64,000 nt of DNA from Planotetraspora silvatica (GCF_016863315.1 NZ_BOOQ01000024.1:124001-188000); one strand, 5' to 3'. Counted from the stretch's first letter, positions 1 to 8,248 are shown. Translations and numbers: made by a program. Notes: a model not told the origin generated them from the sequence alone.

Positions 1-574
1 AGACGAACCGCCGCTGCCGGTCGAGGGCCTCTTGCAGGGCCGACGTGGTGTGCTTGAGCCGTTCGTTGAGATCCTGGAGTTCCCGGGCGCGAGCGTAGAC
101 GTCGGCACTCGTCGCCTCCAGTTCCGCCCTCGTCCCCGCGACACCGTGTTCGCCGGACCGTCCTAGCTGTGCAAGGAAGTCGGTGACCTCCTCGGTACGG
201 TGAATGAGCAGTTCCACTTCACCTTCAGGACTCAGGACGGGCGTGTTGATCATGTTCCAGTACCGCTCCTCGAACACCCCCGGTCTGTCGCTCGCCTCGA
301 TGTCGTAGCGCTTCAGCGCCATGGTGTCCCGCTCTCCGGTGGCCAGCACCCGTTCCAGCGAAGCACGCAGACACTCCGGCCCCTGGGCGTCGGGATCGTG
401 GGGATCGCCGGGGAAGACGGCGAAGAAGTGCCGGCCGAGTAGGTCCGCCCGGCTCCGCCCGGTCACCTTCAGATAGGAGTCAGTGGCCGCCACGATGACG
501 AAGTCCGGCGTCATAACCAGCAATGGGGCCACGAGGACCTTGAACACGGCCCCGAAGTCGACCACCGGGTTCAT
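1..574 (-). CDS. PAS-domain sensor histidine kinase, truncated by window edge
   Basis: Only the N-terminal 191 residues are present; the gene runs off the left edge. Residues about 10-130 form a PAS domain, with TPDF and the segment WNMINTPVLSPEGEVELL. A helical linker follows, ending in DRQRRFV, the residues that normally precede the ADASHELRTP phosphoacceptor box, so the cut falls just before the H-box. The PAS domain and linker closely resemble the complete kinase at 6147-7316, so the two are paralogues. No membrane segment is visible, suggesting a cytoplasmic sensor. ATG at 574 has AAGGTGAGG eight bases upstream; GTG at 577 is an alternative. The kinase function of the missing part is inferred from the paralogue. 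Confidence 0.75.
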   Translation of the reverse strand, partial: MNPVVDFGAVFKVLVAPLLVMTPDFVIVAATDSYLKVTGRSRADLLGRHFFAVFPGDPHDPDAQGPECLRASLERVLATGERDTMALKRYDIEASDRPGVFEERYWNMINTPVLSPEGEVELLIHRTEEVTDFLAQLGRSGEHGVAGTRAELEATSADVYARARELQDLNERLKHTTSALQEALDRQRRFV

Positions 575-689
575 CACCCGGGCCTCACCTTGATGCCCGT
601 CGGCGGCCCGGCTGCCCGCGGGGCGGGAGCGTCCCCGGACGGACGGCCGGCCCTGGTCATCAAGGAGTCGATCTATGTCCACTTCGCCA

Positions 690-706
690 CCATATGCCGC
701 ATATGG
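690..706. promoter_or_regulatory. Palindromic operator candidate
   Basis: Perfect inverted repeat CCATATG-CCG-CATATGG in an AT-rich patch between the PAS kinase start and the end of the MFS gene. It contains the half-sites ATATGC/GCATAT that also form the palindrome in front of the MarR gene (2064-2082), there with a 7-base spacer. It may therefore be a second site for that MarR protein, or the operator of the leftward kinase gene. Confidence 0.4.
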
Positions 707-774
707 CGGGTTTTGATAGCTCTAGACTGGAACCTTTAAGAAAAGCACCTCTTTCGCCTATGTAGCCCTCGGCG

Positions 775-1995
775 TCATGTTCGCGAGGTCCCCGCCGGTT
801 GAGTACGGAGGACCCCTGTGGCGTCGCCGGCGTCCGTGTGATCGCCGGCAACCGGAGGCCGCTCGAGCAGGGCGGACAGGACGGCCAGAACGAGGGCGGA
901 TGCGGCGAGGACGGCACCCACCCAGTTGGGGGCGGTGTATCCCAGGCCTGCCGCGATGACGAGGCCGCCGAGCCAGGCCGACAGGGCGTTGCCGAGGTTG
1001 AAGGCGCCGATGTTGACCGCGGAGGCCAGGGTGGGGGCGCCTTGCGCGTGGTCCAGGACCCGCTTCTGCAGCGGGGGGACGGTCGCGAAGCCGAGGCCGC
1101 CGATCAGCGCGATGGTCACCGCCGATGCGATCTTGTCGTGCGCCGTCAGCGTGAACAGGGCCAGCACCACGGCGAGGCCGCCCAGTGAGACGTACAGCAT
1201 CGGCATCAGGGCGCGGTCGGCGAACCTGCCGCCGATGAGGTTGCCGGCGACCATGCCGAGTCCGAACAGGACCAGCAGCCAGGTGACGGAGCCGTCGGCG
1301 AAGCCGGCGACGTGCGTCATCATCGGCGCGATGTAGGTGACGGCCGCGAACACTCCGCCGAAGCCGAGCACCGTCATCGCCATGGCCAGCAGCACCTGCA
1401 CGTTGCGGAACGCGGACAGTTCCCGGCGCAGGCGCACGCCCTCGGGTCCGGGCATCTCGGGGACGAGCCTGGCGACACCGAGGAGGCCGGCGACGCCCAG
1501 TGCGGCGACGATGGCGAAGGTGACGCGCCAACTGGCGGACTGGCCGATCAGCGTGCCGAGCGGTACGCCGACCACGTTCGCCACGGTCAGTCCCGTGAAC
1601 ATCATGGAGATCGCTCGGGCCTTCTTGCCGGGGGCGACGAGAGTCGCCGCGACGACGGAGCCGATGCCGAAGAACGCACCGTGCGCCAGTGAGGCGACCA
1701 CGCGGCCGGCCAGCATCATCCCGAAGGTGGGGGAGGCGGCTGAGAGCAGGTTGCCCGCGATGAACAAGCCCATCAGCAGCATCAGCATCCGTTTGCGGGG
1801 CACCTTGGTCCCCAGCACGGTCATCACCGGGGCGCCGACCACCACACCGAGGGCATATCCGGTCACCAGCAGGCCCGCGGTGGGAATCGAGACGCCGAAG
1901 TCGCCGGCGACCTCCGGAAGGACCCCCATGATCACGAATTCTGTGGTTCCGATCCCGAAGGCTCCGATCGCGAGAGCCAGAAGCGCGAGCGGCAC
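775..1995 (-). CDS. MFS drug efflux transporter (DHA1, AraJ/Cmx-like)
   Basis: Predicted 12-helix major facilitator of 406 residues that would export small drug-like compounds by proton antiport. The first helix carries the family signature AFGIGTTEFVIMG; the loop between helices 2 and 3 has GTKVPRKRMLM. GTG at 1995 is chosen because GGGAGGTGGAG lies just upstream and the protein then begins PLALLALAIGAFG as in relatives; an ATG at 2022 would place the ribosome site inside the gene. It is divergent from the MarR gene at 2137, the usual arrangement for a repressor and its pump. The substrate is not predictable. Confidence 0.88.
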   Translation of the reverse strand: MPLALLALAIGAFGIGTTEFVIMGVLPEVAGDFGVSIPTAGLLVTGYALGVVVGAPVMTVLGTKVPRKRMLMLLMGLFIAGNLLSAASPTFGMMLAGRVVASLAHGAFFGIGSVVAATLVAPGKKARAISMMFTGLTVANVVGVPLGTLIGQSASWRVTFAIVAALGVAGLLGVARLVPEMPGPEGVRLRRELSAFRNVQVLLAMAMTVLGFGGVFAAVTYIAPMMTHVAGFADGSVTWLLVLFGLGMVAGNLIGGRFADRALMPMLYVSLGGLAVVLALFTLTAHDKIASAVTIALIGGLGFATVPPLQKRVLDHAQGAPTLASAVNIGAFNLGNALSAWLGGLVIAAGLGYTAPNWVGAVLAASALVLAVLSALLERPPVAGDHTDAGDATGVLRTQPAGTSRT

Positions 1996-2063
1996 GAGGT
2001 CTCCACCTCCCAGTGTTTGCATAAGCCATTAGAGCGCGCCAACAATAATTGCAGACGCGCACT

Positions 2064-2082
2064 ATATGCAAGCGCGGCATAT
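2064..2082. promoter_or_regulatory. MarR operator candidate in MFS/MarR intergenic region
   Basis: Inverted repeat ATATGC-N7-GCATAT in the 141-base space between the divergent MFS and MarR genes, in an AT-rich stretch that should also hold both promoters. Size and position fit a MarR dimer site controlling both genes. A related palindrome with the same half-sites lies at 690-706. Confidence 0.5.
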
Positions 2083-2136
2083 TGCATGAGTGGCCTATCC
2101 TGGGAACCGGCGCTCCGGCAGGGAGGAAGAGACGTC

Positions 2137-2595
2137 ATGACAGCCACAGATCCCGTGCTCACCGCACTCGCACAGGGCTGGTACGCGCTCTCCTCGCTCT
2201 ACGGGAGGATCGAGACTCACATCGAGCGCGCTCTGCAGGCCAGGCACGGCTTGAGTGTGCGGGAGTACTCGCTGCTGAACACCCTCAGCCGGCAGCACGA
2301 CGGAGAGGGCGGCCACCTGCAGATGAAACAGGTCGCCGACGCCGTGGTGCTGAGCCAGAGCGCCACCACTCGCCTGGTCACCCGGCTTGAGGACCGAGGC
2401 CTGCTGTCCCGCTACCTCTGCCCGACCGACCGTCGAGGCATCTACACCAATGTCAGCGAAGCGGGTTTCCGGCTCCTCGCCGAGGCGCGGCCGACCCATG
2501 ACGCCGCGCTGCGCGAGGCGCTCGACGAAGCGGCGAAGAACCCTGAACTCGCGCCACTCGTCGAAGCGGTGGAATCTCTGCACGTGCCCGCATGA
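2137..2595 (+). CDS. MarR-family transcriptional regulator
   Basis: 152 residues, the normal MarR length. The winged helix-turn-helix is visible in the middle (YSLLNTLSRQ, then MKQVADAVVLSQSATTRLVTRLEDRGLL), followed by the wing residues PTDRRGIYTNVSEAG. ATG at 2137 has GGAGGAAGAG five bases upstream; the reading frame opens earlier but that part has no ribosome site. It is divergent from the MFS pump, so it probably represses the pump and itself through the palindrome at 2064-2082 and is released by a small ligand, as is common in the family. Confidence 0.88.
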   Translation: MTATDPVLTALAQGWYALSSLYGRIETHIERALQARHGLSVREYSLLNTLSRQHDGEGGHLQMKQVADAVVLSQSATTRLVTRLEDRGLLSRYLCPTDRRGIYTNVSEAGFRLLAEARPTHDAALREALDEAAKNPELAPLVEAVESLHVPA

Positions 2596-2650
2596 TCACC
2601 TGGCCCAGGTAGGGGGCGCCGGAGCGGCCGGAGGCGGCCCGCGGCCTCAA

Positions 2651-4090
2651 TCACTCACCGGGCCGATCCTCGAGGACTGTCCGGAGCAGGTCCAGGGCCT
2701 CGTCGATGGCGGACAGCGGGATGGCTCCGTAGCCGAAGACGAGGCCGTCTGGAAGCCCCTGGTCCATCTGGAAACGCGAGAGGGGGTAGAGGCCGACGCC
2801 ACGGGATCGAGCACGCCGGGTGATCGCCCGCGCGTCGAGGCCGGGAGCCGTCCAGGCCGCCAGATGAAGACCGGCCGCCGAAGGCACCAAGGTAAGCGTG
2901 TCGCCGAAGTCCTGGGCCAGCCTCGTCGCGATGCGCTCGTGCCGGGCCTGGTATTCGCGGCGCATCCTGCGGACGTGGCGGGCCAGCAGCGCCTCGTCGA
3001 TGAAGCCCGCGAGCGCGGCCTGGGTCGGCTGCGGGGAGTGCCAGTCGGTCACGAACTTGGCGGTCCGCAGCGCATGCCGGAGCGAAGCCGGCGCGACCAT
3101 GAAGCCGAGCCGCAGCACGGGGAGCATGACCTTGGAGAAGGTGCCGACATAGACGACCCGGCCCGAGGCGTCGAGGCTCTGCAGCGGCTCGATGGGGCGG
3201 CCGCCGTAACGGAACTCGGTGTCGTAGTCGTCCTCGATCACGACTGCGTCGCGGCTCGCGGCCCAGTCGAGCAGGGCCAACCGGCGTTCCAGGGACATCG
3301 GCATCCCGAGCGGGAACTGGTGCGAAGGCGTGACGTAGACGATGCGCGCGCGGGAAGGAAGCGCGTCCACGAGCAGGCCCTCGGCGTCGACCCGGACCCC
3401 GACGACCTCGGCTCCCAGCGCGCGGAACAGCTCGCGAGGCGCCGGATAGCCGGGGTCCTCCACGGCCACGCAGTCGCCCGGACGCAGTAGCACCCGGCCG
3501 ACGAGATCCAGCGCCTGCTGGATGCCCTGGGTCACGATGAGGTCCTCGGGGGTCGCGCGTACCCCGCGGGAGACACCGACATGACGGGCGATCGAGGCGC
3601 GCAGACGGGGTAGGCCTGCCGGATCGCTGTGCATCCCGGTCCCCATCGCCGAGGCGCGCAGTTCCCGCGTGATCAGCCGCCGCCACGCCTCATAAGGGAA
3701 CAGCCGTACATCTGGAATCCCGGTGCGGAGGTCGTACTCAGGGTCGTCCGAAAGAAAATCCGGCCGGGGCGCCTGGATCCGCGACCACATCGGCACCGGC
3801 CGTACGCCCACAGTTCCGGCGAAAGGAGTGCCGGGCCGTCGCGGCACGGAGACTCCGGCCCGGACAAAGGTTCCCGCGCCCACCCGGCTCTCCGCGAACC
3901 CCTCCGCGACCAGCCGGTCGTAGACGCCGGTCACCGTGTTGCGGGAGACCGCCAGCCGCTGCGCCAGTTCCCGCGAGGGGGACAGCGGTTCGCCCGGCCG
4001 CAGCCGTCCGTCCAGGACCGCCGCCCTGATCTGCCGGTAGATCTGGCCGCCCAGATCCCCGCCGCGGTTCAGGGTCACGTGAAAGTCCAC
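2651..4090 (-). CDS. MocR/PdxR-type GntR regulator with aminotransferase domain
   Basis: 479 residues. Residues 10-75 are a GntR winged helix (QIYRQIRAAVLDGRLRPGEPLSPSRELA, SRNTVTGVYDRL). Residues 110-470 are a fold-type I aminotransferase domain with EDPGYP (211-216), TPSHQFPLG (254-262), the Asp in EDDYD and the PLP lysine K320 in GTFSK. MocR proteins bind PLP and often an amine and control a divergent gene; here that gene is the TIGR03086 protein at 4173, 82 bases away. PdxR-type control of PLP synthesis is possible but no pdx gene is in the window. Confidence 0.88.
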   Translation of the reverse strand: MDFHVTLNRGGDLGGQIYRQIRAAVLDGRLRPGEPLSPSRELAQRLAVSRNTVTGVYDRLVAEGFAESRVGAGTFVRAGVSVPRRPGTPFAGTVGVRPVPMWSRIQAPRPDFLSDDPEYDLRTGIPDVRLFPYEAWRRLITRELRASAMGTGMHSDPAGLPRLRASIARHVGVSRGVRATPEDLIVTQGIQQALDLVGRVLLRPGDCVAVEDPGYPAPRELFRALGAEVVGVRVDAEGLLVDALPSRARIVYVTPSHQFPLGMPMSLERRLALLDWAASRDAVVIEDDYDTEFRYGGRPIEPLQSLDASGRVVYVGTFSKVMLPVLRLGFMVAPASLRHALRTAKFVTDWHSPQPTQAALAGFIDEALLARHVRRMRREYQARHERIATRLAQDFGDTLTLVPSAAGLHLAAWTAPGLDARAITRRARSRGVGLYPLSRFQMDQGLPDGLVFGYGAIPLSAIDEALDLLRTVLEDRPGE

Positions 4091-4159
4091 CCCCCGACCC
4101 TAAATCGGCCCAGTGTGATTCGCCGATTTCGGCTCTTCTCCAGAGCCGCTGCCCCCTTC

Positions 4160-4165
4160 TAGCGT
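4160..4165 (+). promoter_or_regulatory. -10 element, probable leaderless start
   Basis: TAGCGT fits the actinobacterial TANNNT -10 consensus and ends seven bases before the GTG at 4173, so transcription should begin at or within a base of the start codon. No ribosome-binding site is present, which supports a leaderless mRNA. Confidence 0.4.
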
Positions 4166-4172
4166 CGAGGGC

Positions 4173-4745
4173 GTGGACATCAGAGAACTCGACCTCCGGG
4201 CCAGTGCCACCCTCGGCGATGTCATCGCGAAGGTGCGGCTTGACCAGCTCCGACTGCCGACGCCGTGCGACGACTGGACCCTGCACGGCCTGATCCGTCA
4301 CCAGGTGAGCGACAACCTCGGGTTCGTCGCCGCCGCGAACGGTGTGACCGATGACATCCTCGCCTGGGACGCGGGCCGCCTGGGCGACGATCCACTCGCC
4401 GCCTACAACGAGGCCGCCGACGCGATGGCCAAGGCCTTCGCCGACGACGTCGTACTCGACCGCAGTCTGCAGATCAGGGAGTTCGGCTTCTTCCCCGGAA
4501 GCATGGCGCTCAGCATGCACGTGACCGACTGCGTGGTCCACGGATGGGACGTGGCCCAGTCGATCGGCGTCCCCTATTCTCCCGATCTCGACCTGGTGGA
4601 ACACGCCCTGGGCGTTGCCGCCTTCATCCCGACCGGCGCGGACCCGAACGAGCGGCCGCGCTCCGCCTTCGCCCCGATCATCAAGATCGCCGACGACGCG
4701 GCGCCGCTCGATCGCCTGCTCGGCCTCGTCGGCCGCCGCCCGTAG
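4173..4745 (+). CDS. TIGR03086-family metal-binding protein (DinB/MDMPI-like)
   Basis: 190 residues related to the N-terminal four-helix domain of mycothiol-dependent maleylpyruvate isomerase and DinB-type proteins. Diagnostic segments are RLPTPCDDWTLHGLIRHQ near residue 28 and MHVTDCVVHGWDVAQSIG near residue 113; the histidines in these would bind a divalent metal. Many actinobacterial members are thought to be thiol-S-transferases or have no known reaction. It is divergent from the MocR regulator, its likely controller. GTG at 4173 is accepted because of the leaderless promoter at 4160. Confidence 0.8.
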   Translation: MDIRELDLRASATLGDVIAKVRLDQLRLPTPCDDWTLHGLIRHQVSDNLGFVAAANGVTDDILAWDAGRLGDDPLAAYNEAADAMAKAFADDVVLDRSLQIREFGFFPGSMALSMHVTDCVVHGWDVAQSIGVPYSPDLDLVEHALGVAAFIPTGADPNERPRSAFAPIIKIADDAAPLDRLLGLVGRRP

Positions 4746-4869
4746 CCGCCTCGGCCAAGATCATGGCACCCGAGGAGCCCGGGGTCCGTCGCCGGCCTGG
4801 TGGCATCGCGCGACGACGCTGGAGTCGTTCTGGAGCAAGGGGGGGGCCGCCAAGTAGCTCACCCGCGGC

Positions 4870-5475
4870 TCAGGAGAACAGCCTGAGCACCTGCTCGGAC
4901 GTCAGGCAACCGGCCGTCGCCAGATCCAGGTTGGCCAGCGACATGTGGTGAGCCTCGTCGGTCGCGGCGGTGACGCAGTCGCTGACCGTGTGGACGGTCA
5001 GGCCGAGGTCGGTTCCCTGCCTGGCTGTCTGCTCGACGGTGAGATTGGTGGCCACTCCGGTCACCAACAGCGTGTCGATCCCGTGCTCGGCCAGCCACTG
5101 GGGGAGGTCGTTCCCGGCGAGGCCGGACAGCTTCTGGTTGTCGACGACCTGGTCGGCCGCGGCCAGGGTCCGCATTTCCGGGATCAACTGCGCCCCGGGA
5201 GCGTCCGGGCGGAAGGACTCCTGCGCGTCGCCGACCGCGTTCATGAAGCCCGTGTTGCGGACCAGGCCGCCCTCTCCCTCGGGCACGGTGAACCGGGTGA
5301 AGACCACCGGCACTCCTGCGGTGCGCATGGATTGATGGAACCGCACGGCGCGCTCCACGACGCCACTGCGCGCGACAGGCTCGCCGAGCATCGCGCCGAA
5401 GAACCCCTCGGGCTTGATGACGTTCACCTGCCAGTGCAGAGCGAGAACGGCGGTGGTCCGCGGATCGAAGGCCAT
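4870..5475 (-). CDS. Isochorismatase-fold protein lacking the catalytic Asp and Cys
   Basis: 201 residues with the fold of cysteine hydrolases such as nicotinamidase and isochorismatase. The family triad is Asp in the first strand (usually VIDMQ), Lys after a central strand, and Cys in GVATN-x-C-V. Here the first strand reads LALHWQ, with His14 at the Asp position; Lys115 in VDNQK is kept; the nucleophile position in GVATNLTVEQTAR is Thr146. Two of three catalytic residues are therefore absent and hydrolase activity is unlikely. It may be a binding protein or a pseudoenzyme. ATG at 5475 matches the family N-terminus; an in-frame GTG at 5514 is possible. It is convergent with the TIGR03086 gene. 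Confidence 0.8.
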   Translation of the reverse strand: MAFDPRTTAVLALHWQVNVIKPEGFFGAMLGEPVARSGVVERAVRFHQSMRTAGVPVVFTRFTVPEGEGGLVRNTGFMNAVGDAQESFRPDAPGAQLIPEMRTLAAADQVVDNQKLSGLAGNDLPQWLAEHGIDTLLVTGVATNLTVEQTARQGTDLGLTVHTVSDCVTAATDEAHHMSLANLDLATAGCLTSEQVLRLFS

Positions 5476-5720
5476 GGTCACGATCCTGCCGTACTTTCTC
5501 CCCGAAACCTCCACCTTTGGGAGAAACGCACCCTGCCAGGCGGGTACGGCTCACGCCGAGGGGAAGCCGAGATCGAGGGCGGCGGTCGTCATACAAAGAG
5601 CCGGCAACGTTCTGCACCGAGCATCGCTCGGAGGAGGACCCCGCTCAGGGTCGCGGGGTATGGAAAGCCATATCCGATCGATCCGAAGTGCCCAGCACTT
5701 AGCCTGAAGGTGCGCCACTA

Positions 5721-6104
5721 ATGAGTCGTCATCGTACGGTGAACACGCTTGTCAGGACGGCGCCGACCCTGCGCCGACTGTCGCTGCTGCCGGCCGTCAT
5801 CACGATAGGGACCGTTGTCATGGCGTCGCCTGCGATCGCGGTGCCGGCAGGATCGGGCTACGGGAGCGGAAACGGCTCGCAGCGCGACAAGAACACGCAA
5901 GGCGCGCAGGGCAACGAGAGTCAGAACAAGACTCACCACACCAAGAGGAACATCGCGCACGTGCGGTCGAATCACAGCCCCATCAGGCTGAGTGGAGTAC
6001 AGCAACTGAACAGCAACAGCGGCGTCACCGCTCTTCAGGCCGCGTTCTGCAAGAAGAGGCGCGATTGCAGGATTACGCAGAACTACTGGGTGGGCCACAT
6101 GTAA
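5721..6104 (+). CDS. Small secreted protein, GVQQ-N-S family, copy 1
   Basis: 127 residues. A signal peptide spans about residues 1-40 (basic MSRHR start, hydrophobic core, ASPAIA cleavage site), followed by a Ser/Gly/Asn/Gln-rich segment. The C-terminal part has GVQQLNSNSG followed by two cysteines in CKKRRDCRITQN. The gene at 32133-32513 has the same first 15 bases (ATGAGTCGTCATCGT), almost the same length and the same C-terminal pattern, so the two form a paralogous pair. The cysteines probably form a disulfide outside the cell. AAGGTG lies eight bases upstream of the ATG. I do not recognise a characterised family. Confidence 0.7.
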   Translation: MSRHRTVNTLVRTAPTLRRLSLLPAVITIGTVVMASPAIAVPAGSGYGSGNGSQRDKNTQGAQGNESQNKTHHTKRNIAHVRSNHSPIRLSGVQQLNSNSGVTALQAAFCKKRRDCRITQNYWVGHM

Positions 6105-6119
6105 GCGGGGTCGCCCGCT
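6104..6119. terminator. Short hairpin between convergent genes
   Basis: AGCGGG-GTCG-CCCGCT, a 6-bp stem with a 4-base loop starting at the last base of the upstream stop codon. It could end transcription of the secreted-protein gene. There is no long T-run. Confidence 0.4.
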
Positions 6120-6146
6120 AGGAATCTACAATGTAAAGGCGGCGGA

Positions 6147-7316
6147 TCAGGAGACGAGCGGTATGCGGAGGACGAAGCACGCGCCACCATCGACGGATTC
6201 TTCGACGTGCAGAGTGCCGTAGTGGGCGGAGGCGATGTCACGGGCGATGGCCAGGCCCAGACCGGCGCCTCCGCGGTCGCGGCCGCGGGCCGTGTCCAGA
6301 CGGACGAAGCGCTGGAAGATGCGGTCGCGGTCGTCCGGGCGGACACCTTGCCCGTCGTCGGCCACGGCCAGCTCCGCGTGGTCACCGGTGCGGCGCAGGT
6401 CCACCCTCAGTCTGCGCGAGGCGTGACGTCGGGCGTTGTCCAGCAGGTTGGCGAGCAGCCGGGTGATCTGCCACGAGTCCGCCCCCACCGTCACCGCGCG
6501 CTCGAGATCGAGCCGCACGTCACAGCTCCCGGTCCACCGAGCCGCCACTGCCTCGACCAGACTCGTCAAATTCACCTCCTCCAGTCTTGCGTCGAGGTCG
6601 ACCTCGAGCGTGGCCAGCAGGAGCAGGTCGTCGATGATGTTCTCCAGCCGGTCGAGGTCGGCGGTCAAATGGTCGAGCAGATCGGGCATGTCGATGTCGT
6701 CCGGGTGCAGTTGCGCCTCCTCCACCTGCAGCCGTAGCGCGGTGAGCGGCGTACGCAGCTCATGTGAGGCGTCCGCGGTGAATTGGCGTTGGCGGCGCAG
6801 CAACTGCTCCGCATACGTAGTCGCCTTCCTCACCTGCTCGTTCAGCTCTTGCATCTCCCTGGCGTGCGCGCTCGTCCGGCTCACGCCGGATCGAGTCCTT
6901 CTCCGCTGTTGAAGGAACGCGGACATGTCCTCCGTACGGTGGACGAACAGCACCACTGCTCCGTCCGAGCCGAGCACAGGCGAATTGATCATGCTCCAAC
7001 AGTGGGCCTCGGACCGGTGTGCGCCGCGGGAGATGGGCATGGCGCACTTGTGCGGCGCCATCACGTCGGGTTTGCCCGTGGCTTCGGCCCGGCGCAGAGA
7101 CGCCTCGAGGTTCCGCAGCGCGCGCTGCTTGACCGGATCGGCGTGGTCGAGGGCGCAGGAGTCGAGCACGTGCCGGCCCAGCAACTCCTCTCGCCGACGT
7201 CCGTGGGCGTCGAGATATGCCTGGTTGACGGCCACGATGGTCATGTCCGGCGTCATGGCCAGACAAGGGCTCGGAACGGCCGCGAACAGGGCGGCGTAGT
7301 CGAGGTTCTGCCTCAT
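6147..7316 (-). CDS. Soluble PAS-domain sensor histidine kinase
   Basis: 389 residues. A PAS domain spans about 10-135 (MTPDMTIVAVNQAYLDAHG, WSMINSPVLGSDGAVV), then a helical linker, the HisKA box FTADASHELRTPLTALR with phosphoacceptor His175, and a HATPase_c domain with LANLLDNARRHA (N box), ADDGQGV and GGAGLGLAIA. There is no transmembrane segment, so the signal is probably cytoplasmic, such as redox or a ligand. No response regulator is adjacent. ATG at 7316 has GGAAGGAA upstream; the frame stays open further but without a better start. An ECF41-type promoter at 7518-7544 points toward it with a leader of about 195 bases. It is a paralogue of the truncated kinase at 1-574. Confidence 0.85.
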   Translation of the reverse strand: MRQNLDYAALFAAVPSPCLAMTPDMTIVAVNQAYLDAHGRRREELLGRHVLDSCALDHADPVKQRALRNLEASLRRAEATGKPDVMAPHKCAMPISRGAHRSEAHCWSMINSPVLGSDGAVVLFVHRTEDMSAFLQQRRRTRSGVSRTSAHAREMQELNEQVRKATTYAEQLLRRQRQFTADASHELRTPLTALRLQVEEAQLHPDDIDMPDLLDHLTADLDRLENIIDDLLLLATLEVDLDARLEEVNLTSLVEAVAARWTGSCDVRLDLERAVTVGADSWQITRLLANLLDNARRHASRRLRVDLRRTGDHAELAVADDGQGVRPDDRDRIFQRFVRLDTARGRDRGGAGLGLAIARDIASAHYGTLHVEESVDGGACFVLRIPLVS

Positions 7317-7517
7317 CGGTTCCTTCCAAGCGCGCTCAGCAGGGCTCGGGAATCCATCACCCTGTGCAGGTGTCGCTCCGAACCTCAGGCGTCCGGAGCG
7401 GCCGGACCTGCGAGAGGAAGTCGCAGGACGAAACGTGGATTGGCGGCGTACCCCCGGCCCGCCACGATCTTCGGGCTTGTCGGGGGGCCATCCGCTGTCA
7501 TATGGATACGCAGCTAT

Positions 7518-7544
7518 GACAAGACAGCCCTGCGGCCTGTGACA
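7518..7544 (-). promoter_or_regulatory. ECF41-type promoter facing the PAS kinase
   Basis: On the minus strand the sequence reads TGTCACA, 16 bases, TGTC. The published ECF41 consensus is TGTCACA-N16-CGTC. The last seven spacer bases are GCTGTCT, matching the two other copies in this island. The predicted transcription start is near 7511. Confidence 0.6.
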
Positions 7545-7699
7545 GCTTTGACAAAGCGCCATTGATCCGGCTCCCGGTTCGGCGTTGTCACTGATCGGAA
7601 TGCCGCCCGTCTCCCGCGGCACTCACGCCGCGCGTTCCGTGGGCGGGAGCCGCCCGTCCGCGACGCGGCGGCAAGGACTGAAAGAGGTTCGCCGACAGC

Positions 7700-7726
7700 T
7701 GTCACAAGCACGGAGGCTGTCCTGTC
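7700..7726 (+). promoter_or_regulatory. ECF41-type promoter facing the cupin
   Basis: TGTCACA, 16 bases ending in GCTGTCC, then TGTC. It lies about 85 bases before the cupin start codon and overlaps the GACAGCTGTC palindrome, which could let a second regulator block it. Confidence 0.6.
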
Positions 7727-7810
7727 TTTCCTGGCGAACCGGTCGGCAACGGGGGAGTGGCGCGCCCTCGCCCGGGTTTCATCGCCACCAGTTCACGAAA
7801 GGTAGGTCCC

Positions 7811-8248
7811 ATGTCCGATATCGACCCGGCATCCACCGGGCCCAAGCCGAGATCAGTCGCCTGGCAGACCGCGGTCACCGTGCTGCAGGAGGCCGAACCG
7901 CCGTTCATCCCGCAGGGAGCGCACGCGATGACCTTGGTCGTCGCGTACCCGCCCGGCGACCCGGGCACGCCGCCGCACCGGCACTCGGGGCCGGCGTTCG
8001 GCTACGTGCTGGAAGGGGAGATGCTGTTCGAGTTGGAGGGCGAGCCGGAGCGGGTCGTCCGCGCCGGTGAGGTGTTCTGGGAGCCGGGTGGCGACGTCAT
8101 CCACTATCAGGACGGCAACAACCGCGACGACATGCCGCTCCGCTTCACCGTCACGATGCTGTGCGAACCAGGCCAGCCGATGCTCACCCTGGTGGGCGAC
8201 CAGGAGCTCGCCCAGCGCAAGGACCGTCGCGCTCCTCGCCCGTCCTGA
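7811..8248 (+). CDS. Cupin-domain protein
   Basis: 145 residues forming one small beta-barrel cupin. Motif 1 is PPHRHSGPAFGYVLEGEMLFEL and motif 2 is AGEVFWEPGGDVIHYQDG; the histidines and glutamate of motif 1 with the final His are the usual metal ligands. The family covers dioxygenases, isomerases and sensors, so the reaction is not predictable. ATG at 7811 has GAAAGGTAGG upstream. It follows an ECF41-type promoter and precedes the iron-sulfur fusion protein, so an oxidative or metal-stress role is plausible. Confidence 0.85.
   Translation: MSDIDPASTGPKPRSVAWQTAVTVLQEAEPPFIPQGAHAMTLVVAYPPGDPGTPPHRHSGPAFGYVLEGEMLFELEGEPERVVRAGEVFWEPGGDVIHYQDGNNRDDMPLRFTVTMLCEPGQPMLTLVGDQELAQRKDRRAPRPS

Larger units (their letters stand above)
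7317..7810. other. 494-base divergent control region
   Basis: No convincing gene lies between the PAS kinase (leftward) and the cupin (rightward). The region holds two outward-facing ECF41-type promoters (7518-7544 and 7700-7726), a perfect palindrome GACAGCTGTC at 7694-7703 overlapping the second, and a TTGACA at 7548-7553 without a clear -10 partner. Confidence 0.6.
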
